A stretch of 64,000 nucleotides of DNA from the NCBI RefSeq assembly GCF_007301515.1, contig NZ_CP041666.1:310001-374000 (forward strand). The letters are read 5' to 3'. Every line of letters begins with the position of its first letter. Position 1 is the first letter of the stretch. This DNA is from Radiobacillus deserti (lineage in GTDB: Bacteria; Bacillota; Bacilli; Bacillales; Amphibacillaceae). Below the pieces are notes generated by a model, which searched no databases, had not been told where the DNA came from, and was given only the letters and a program-made list of their open reading frames with translations. The position numbers and the translations under genes were made by a program. Shown here piece by piece: positions 59,333-64,000 of this stretch.

Positions 59333-60750
59333 AATTATGGGGCGGACGATTTACGAAACCTACCAATGAGTTAGTAGATGAATATACGGCATCGATTACC
59401 TTTGACAAGAAATTAGCACACTATGATATTCAAGGCAGTCTCGCCCATGTACACATGCTTGCAAGCTGTAAGATTCTATCACAGGAAGATGCCGAGCTGA
59501 TTACCGATGGTCTTCATAAGGTGAAAGAAAAGATAGATCAGGATGATGGTTTACTAACGGTAGAAAATGAAGACATTCATATGAATATAGAAAAACTGTT
59601 GATTGATGAAATCGGTCCGGTCGGCGGGAAGCTTCATACCGGTCGAAGTCGAAATGACCAAGTAGCCCTTGATATGCGTTTATATGCGCGGGAAGCCATT
59701 GTAGAGATTACTAATCTGGTTGTCGAGGTGCAAAAGGCACTTCATAATCAAGCGCAGCAAAATATCGATACGGTATTACCTGGATATACACATTTACAGC
59801 GTGCCCAGCCGATTTTATTTGCACATCATTTACTTGCATATGTATCGATGTTCCAACGAGATGTCGAACGACTAAGGGATTCATTTAAACGAGTCAATAA
59901 GTCTCCGCTTGGAGCAGGTGCGTTGGCAGGCACAACCTTTCCAATCGACCGAGAATTGGTCGCCGATCTACTCCATTTTGATGGGGTCTGTGAAAATAGC
60001 TTAGATGCAGTTAGTGATCGAGATTTTGTATTAGAGTTTCTTTCAAATGCGTCGATGATTGCAATGCATTTATCTAGGTTGTGTGAAGAGCTTGTGCAAT
60101 GGTCTAGTGCTGAGTTTCGATTTGTAGAGCTGGACGACGCGTTTAGCACAGGTAGTAGTATGATGCCACAAAAGAAAAACCCGGATGTAGCAGAGTTAGT
60201 TAGGGGCAAAACAGGTCGCGTCTATGGAAATTTGTTCGGATTATTGACGACCTTAAAAGGCCTTCCTCTTGCTTATAACAAAGACATGCAAGAGGATAAG
60301 GAAGGTATGTTTGATACAGTAGATACGATAAAAGGAGCATTAGCTTTATTTGCCCCGATGATTGATACGATGCAAGTGAAAAAAGAAAACATGTATCAAG
60401 CGGTTCGAAAGGATTTCTCGAATGCAACGGACTTAGCAGATTATCTAGTTGGAAAGCAGCTCGCATTTAGAGAAGCACATGCGGTGGTAGGCCAGATTGT
60501 ATTATATTGTATAGAGCAAAATAAATACTTGTTGGACCTCTCTTTAGATGAGTATCATCAGTTTTCAACTTTAGTGGAAGAAGACATCTTTGAAAAGCTG
60601 GCACCAGAAGCAGTCGTTAATGCTCGAAATGTTCAAGGTGGTACAGCTAAGAATCGGGTACAAGAGCAGCTCAACCAATCAGAGACTTTATTCCGGGAAA
60701 ATGAAGACTGGATAAAGACGTATGTAGAAAAAATAAAAGGGCAATCGTAA
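59329..60750 (+). CDS. argH: Argininosuccinate lyase
   Basis: 473 residues; starts in the argG stop codon (ATGA overlap). Splits argininosuccinate to arginine and fumarate. MKLWGGRFTKPTNELVDEYTAS and HTGRSRNDQVALDMRLYAREAI are characteristic, and the flexible catalytic loop FSTGSSMMPQKKNPDVAELVRGK with its Ser/Lys is present. The stop overlaps the terminator stem. Confidence 0.97.
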   Translation: MKLWGGRFTKPTNELVDEYTASITFDKKLAHYDIQGSLAHVHMLASCKILSQEDAELITDGLHKVKEKIDQDDGLLTVENEDIHMNIEKLLIDEIGPVGGKLHTGRSRNDQVALDMRLYAREAIVEITNLVVEVQKALHNQAQQNIDTVLPGYTHLQRAQPILFAHHLLAYVSMFQRDVERLRDSFKRVNKSPLGAGALAGTTFPIDRELVADLLHFDGVCENSLDAVSDRDFVLEFLSNASMIAMHLSRLCEELVQWSSAEFRFVELDDAFSTGSSMMPQKKNPDVAELVRGKTGRVYGNLFGLLTTLKGLPLAYNKDMQEDKEGMFDTVDTIKGALALFAPMIDTMQVKKENMYQAVRKDFSNATDLADYLVGKQLAFREAHAVVGQIVLYCIEQNKYLLDLSLDEYHQFSTLVEEDIFEKLAPEAVVNARNVQGGTAKNRVQEQLNQSETLFRENEDWIKTYVEKIKGQS

Positions 60751-60764
60751 TGTTGCCCTTTTAA
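60735..60764 (+). terminator. Terminator overlapping argH stop
   Basis: AAAAGGGCAA and TTGCCCTTTT stem (loop TCGTAATG), stop codon in the loop. Confidence 0.85.
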
Positions 60765-60779
60765 ATTACAAGTTCATGC

Positions 60780-60807
60780 ATAAATATTAGATTTTTAGAA
60801 TATTTAT
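60780..60807. promoter_or_regulatory. Inverted-repeat operator upstream of carA
   Basis: ATAAATATT (60780-60788) and AATATTTAT (60799-60807) are perfect arms with a 10-bp spacer. Two half-sites of an ARG box are the likely meaning, so that arginine represses carAB. The stretch may also cover the carA -10. Confidence 0.6.
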
Positions 60808-60829
60808 ACGCTTAACAGGAGGATTGAGA

Positions 60830-61930
60830 GTGGTGGAAGAGAAAAAAGGATACCTCATATTGAGCACAGGAGATGTTTTGGAGGGTAAATGGTTAGGGGA
60901 AGAAGGACACACGGAAGGAGAAATGGTGTTTAATACAGCGATGACTGGATATCAAGAGGTTATGACAGATCCATCATATGCTGGTCAAATCGTTGTGATG
61001 ACCTATCCGCTTATTGGGAACTATGGATTAAATGATATCGATTTTGAAGCAATCAAACCATTTCTTGCTGGGTTTATTATTTCTTCCCCATGCCATACAC
61101 CAGAACACTATCAATCTAGCTTTACAATCAAAGATATGATTACAACCTATCAAATTCCTACTCTATATGACATAGATACTAGAGCGTTAACGAGAATCAT
61201 TCGTGAACAGGGGGAAGTGTATGGAAAGATAACCAGTAATCCAAACGATACAACTGTTCAGCAATCAATAGATAAAGAGATTGTTCAAAAAGTCTCTGTA
61301 TCCAATGTGCTACATTTTTACACAAAGTCCAAACAGACGGCCCAACAAAACCCTCATGTGGTTGTGATGGATTATGGCTATAAGAACTCTATTATGCAGA
61401 CGCTCTTGGAGTTGGGGTGTGATGTGTCAGTTGTACCATTCCAAACGACCATATCTCAGCTGCAAGAATTAAATCCGGATGGTGTAGTACTTTCTAATGG
61501 GCCAGGAAACCCTGAGCACCTTACTTATCTGAAAGAAACGATTAAACAAATAAGTGATGCATTTCCAACATTAGGTATTTGTCTCGGGCATCAGCTGCTT
61601 GCGTTAGCTCATGGGGCGAAAACGATGCGATTACCTTATGGACATCGTGGTAGCAACCATCCTGTTAAGGATTTAATAACTGGAAAAGTATTTATAACTT
61701 CTCAAAACCACGGCTATGTGGTGGATGGCGAAAGTCTAGATGAAACGATTTGGCAGGTAACCCATCTTCATGTAAATGATCAGTCGGTAGAAGGAATGAT
61801 TCATAAAGTGAAGCCTGTTATGAGTGTCCAATTCCACCCTGAGGCTCACCCTGGTCCAATTGATAGCCACTATATTTTTCAGCAGTTTGTTCAAAAGCTG
61901 TTGAAAAAGGGAGAGAAGCAACATGCCTAA
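60830..61930 (+). CDS. carA: Carbamoyl-phosphate synthase small chain (arginine-specific)
   Basis: 366 residues from GTG 60830, 7 nt after AGGAGG (TTG 60824 and GTG 60833 are alternatives). Glutaminase subunit that passes ammonia to CarB. The N-terminal domain has EGKWLGEEGHTEGEMVFNTAMTGYQEVMTDPSY; the class-I amidotransferase triad has Cys in LGICLGHQLLALAHGAKT and His/Glu in VQFHPEAHPGP. Placed after argGH with an arginine-type operator, so it is likely the arginine-specific enzyme. Confidence 0.95.
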   Translation: MVEEKKGYLILSTGDVLEGKWLGEEGHTEGEMVFNTAMTGYQEVMTDPSYAGQIVVMTYPLIGNYGLNDIDFEAIKPFLAGFIISSPCHTPEHYQSSFTIKDMITTYQIPTLYDIDTRALTRIIREQGEVYGKITSNPNDTTVQQSIDKEIVQKVSVSNVLHFYTKSKQTAQQNPHVVVMDYGYKNSIMQTLLELGCDVSVVPFQTTISQLQELNPDGVVLSNGPGNPEHLTYLKETIKQISDAFPTLGICLGHQLLALAHGAKTMRLPYGHRGSNHPVKDLITGKVFITSQNHGYVVDGESLDETIWQVTHLHVNDQSVEGMIHKVKPVMSVQFHPEAHPGPIDSHYIFQQFVQKLLKKGEKQHA

Positions 61931-64000
61931 ACTTCACCATATTCATAAAGTACTCGTCATTGGGTCTGGTCCCATTGTCATCGGTCAAGCAGCGGAATTT
62001 GATTATGCAGGCACACAAGCTTGCTTAGCTTTAAAGGAAGAAGGAATAGAAGTTGTATTAGTGAATAACAATCCCGCTACGATTATGACAGATCCGCATA
62101 TAGCGGACCGTGTCTATGTAGAGCCATTGACCTGTGATTCCATCACGGAAATTATAAAGAAAGAACGTCCAGACGGCTTATTACCAACGCTGGGTGGCCA
62201 AACGGGATTAAATATGGCGGTTGCCTTAGATAAGGCTGGTGTTTTAAAAAAATATAATGTAGAACTTTTAGGTACTCCATTAGATACCATTCAAAAAGGG
62301 GAAGACCGGGAAACGTTTAAAACGTTAATGAAAGAAATAGGAGAGCCGGTGCCGGAGAGTCTCTCTACTAGCTCGTTAGAAGAGGCATTGGCATTTGCAA
62401 ACTCCATAGGCTATCCATTAATTATTCGTCCTGCCTATACGTTAGGGGGAGCTGGCGGAGGGATTGCCAATGATGAATCGGAATTTATTTCTATCGTCAA
62501 AGGTGGCTTGCACGCGAGTCCCATTAATCAAGTCTTGATTGAACAAAGTGTAAAAGGCTGGAAGGAAATTGAGTATGAGGTCATGCGTGACTCCAATGAC
62601 ACCTGCATTATCGTTTGTAATATGGAAAATATTGATGCAGTGGGGGTTCATACAGGGGACAGTATCGTGGTCGCTCCATCTCAAACACTGAATGACCGCC
62701 AGTATCAAATGCTCCGGACCGTATCTTGTAAAGTTATTCGGGAGCTCGGAGTTATTGGAGGTTGTAATATTCAGCTTGCGCTACATCCAGAGAGTGATGA
62801 TTATGTCATCATTGAAGTGAATCCGAGGGTAAGCCGTTCAAGTGCCTTGGCCTCGAAGGCTACTGGCTATCCAATTGCTCGAATTGCAGCAAAAGTAGCG
62901 CTCGGCTATCATCTAGACGAAATTATAAACCCGATTACAGGAGATACGTATGCAAGCTTTGAGCCCTCGATTGATTATTTGGCCGTCAAAATCCCTCGTT
63001 GGCCGTTTGACAAATTTACAGCTGCCGATCGAAAATTAGGTACTCAAATGAAGGCGACAGGTGAAGTGATGGCACTAGCACGTAACTTTCCTGCAGCTTT
63101 GAATAAAGCAATCCGCTCTTTGGATATGGGGTTAGAATATTTTAAAGCACCATTTACGAAGCAATTAAACAAAGAAGAGTTAGAGAAAGGTTTAGTAGAA
63201 CCAACAGATGAGCGTCTCTTCCTATTAGCAGAGGCACTTAGAAGAGGATATAGTATAGAGTCCATTCATGCATTTACAGCTATTAATAAGTTTTTTCTTT
63301 ATGAAATGAGCTTTATGATTCAGTTTGAACAGAAATTAGAGAGAACACCTTGGCAAAGCGTTGATGTAACTCTTTTAAAACAAGCTAAAAACCTAGGCTT
63401 TACAAATACTATGATTTCAGAGCTATGCCAAGTAACAGTGGAGGAAGTGCAAACAAAGCTACATGCCTTCCAAATGAAGCCTTCCTATAAGATGGTAGAT
63501 ACGTGTGCAGCGGAATTTTCAGCTGATACCCCATATTATTATGGGTCTTGGAACGAATTTGATGAGGTTGAAGAATTACAAAAAGAGAAGCGAGTACTTG
63601 TATTAGGCTCTGGTCCCATTCGGATTGGGCAAGGTGTAGAGTTTGATTACTGCTCTGTGCAAGCGGCTATGTCATTAAAGGAACAAGGCTTTGGTTCCAT
63701 AGTGGTAAATAACAACCCAGAAACAGTAAGTACTGATTATAATACGGCAGATCATTTATATTTTGAGCCGCTAACAATAGAAGATGTCCTTCATGTCATA
63801 GAACGAGAACAGGCTGAAGGCGTACTGGTTCAGTTTGGTGGGCAAACCGCGATTAATTTGGCAGAACAGCTTCATCAGGCTGGAGTAAAAGTGCTAGGTA
63901 CCTCTTTAGAGTCTATCGACCGTACGGAAGACCGTGAGAAATTTTATCACATGCTTCAAAAGTTAGGAATCCCGCACATCCCAGGGGCAACCGTAACAAG
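61923..64000 (+). CDS. carB: Carbamoyl-phosphate synthase large chain (arginine-specific), 5' part
   Basis: 692 complete codons are visible; the gene runs off the window. ATG 61923 lies in the end of carA (8-bp overlap). The first carboxy-phosphate half has VLVIGSGPIVIGQAAEFDYAGTQAC, ATP-grasp residues, IIEVNPRVSRSSALASKATGYPIA and the oligomerisation domain; the second half starts at about residue 560 with VLVLGSGPIRIGQGVEFDYC. Makes carbamoyl phosphate from bicarbonate, ammonia and two ATP, for arginine. Full length is probably about 1,050 residues. Confidence 0.97.
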   Translation, partial: MPKLHHIHKVLVIGSGPIVIGQAAEFDYAGTQACLALKEEGIEVVLVNNNPATIMTDPHIADRVYVEPLTCDSITEIIKKERPDGLLPTLGGQTGLNMAVALDKAGVLKKYNVELLGTPLDTIQKGEDRETFKTLMKEIGEPVPESLSTSSLEEALAFANSIGYPLIIRPAYTLGGAGGGIANDESEFISIVKGGLHASPINQVLIEQSVKGWKEIEYEVMRDSNDTCIIVCNMENIDAVGVHTGDSIVVAPSQTLNDRQYQMLRTVSCKVIRELGVIGGCNIQLALHPESDDYVIIEVNPRVSRSSALASKATGYPIARIAAKVALGYHLDEIINPITGDTYASFEPSIDYLAVKIPRWPFDKFTAADRKLGTQMKATGEVMALARNFPAALNKAIRSLDMGLEYFKAPFTKQLNKEELEKGLVEPTDERLFLLAEALRRGYSIESIHAFTAINKFFLYEMSFMIQFEQKLERTPWQSVDVTLLKQAKNLGFTNTMISELCQVTVEEVQTKLHAFQMKPSYKMVDTCAAEFSADTPYYYGSWNEFDEVEELQKEKRVLVLGSGPIRIGQGVEFDYCSVQAAMSLKEQGFGSIVVNNNPETVSTDYNTADHLYFEPLTIEDVLHVIEREQAEGVLVQFGGQTAINLAEQLHQAGVKVLGTSLESIDRTEDREKFYHMLQKLGIPHIPGATVT

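Overview
The window is low-GC Gram-positive chromosomal DNA. It carries endospore-former genes (spore photoproduct lyase splAB, an alpha/beta-type small acid-soluble spore protein), strong AGGAGG ribosome sites, many TTG/GTG starts, and Bacillus-type gene sets (tcyABC, citR-citA, floT-nfeD, argGH-carAB). A complete ectABC ectoine operon points to a halotolerant or moderately halophilic member of the Bacillaceae. The genus cannot be fixed from sequence alone. No rRNA, tRNA, CRISPR array, prophage or intact insertion sequence was seen, so this is ordinary chromosome with scattered repeats.

Layout. 1-2.0 kb: an ABC importer (substrate-binding protein, permease, frameshifted ATPase). 2.2-5.8 kb: FAD amino-acid oxidase and a secreted M4 metalloprotease on the minus strand. 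6.2-8.5 kb: tcyABC cystine importer. 8.6-10.5 kb: small proteins, a bactofilin and a 3-methyladenine glycosylase. 10.6-12.9 kb: ectABC. 13.3-15.4 kb: katA with a PerR box, and beside it a putative Fur-controlled small RNA. 15.4-20.5 kb: a frameshifted BASS transporter, a MerR/TipAS regulator, small membrane proteins, a lysozyme-like protein and a frameshifted MFS transporter. 20.5-23.5 kb: two nucleoside hydrolases and a threonine aldolase. 23.7-29.6 kb: acetyltransferase, stress flavoprotein-like protein, iron alcohol dehydrogenase, citA/citR, sugar isomerase. 29.8-38.9 kb: SDR, TetR-MFS efflux operon, amino-acid permease, LysE exporter, Ohr, esterase, ProC. 39-43 kb: flotillin/NfeD, OsmC, MFS. 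43.1-50.5 kb: signal peptidase, splAB, Nudix, DJ-1 family, PdxK, ABC-2 exporter. 50.7-57.8 kb: rhodanese/persulfide dioxygenase fusion, Ddl, SASP, DUF4349 lipoprotein, and a three-gene membrane glycosylation cluster. 58-64 kb: argGH-carAB, with carB running off the end.

The most interesting signals lie outside genes. (1) A minus-strand transcript unit at about 15.0-15.2 kb has a sigma-A promoter with a 17/19 Fur box between its -35 and -10, a folded body with a C-rich loop, and an intrinsic terminator. It looks like an FsrA-type iron-sparing sRNA. (2) Two unrelated repeat families, clusters of ATATCAGCG and an about 235-bp nested-palindrome element, sit almost only in tail-to-tail gene junctions. 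(3) Three transporter genes each carry a single-base frameshift. (4) Two genes have Shine-Dalgarno sequences buried in long perfect or near-perfect hairpins.

The genes suggest a cell coping with salt (ectoine), peroxide and redox stress (KatA, Ohr, OsmC, DJ-1, persulfide dioxygenase), nutrient scavenging (cystine, nucleosides, extracellular protease) and sporulation. Arginine synthesis is grouped with its own carbamoyl-phosphate synthase.
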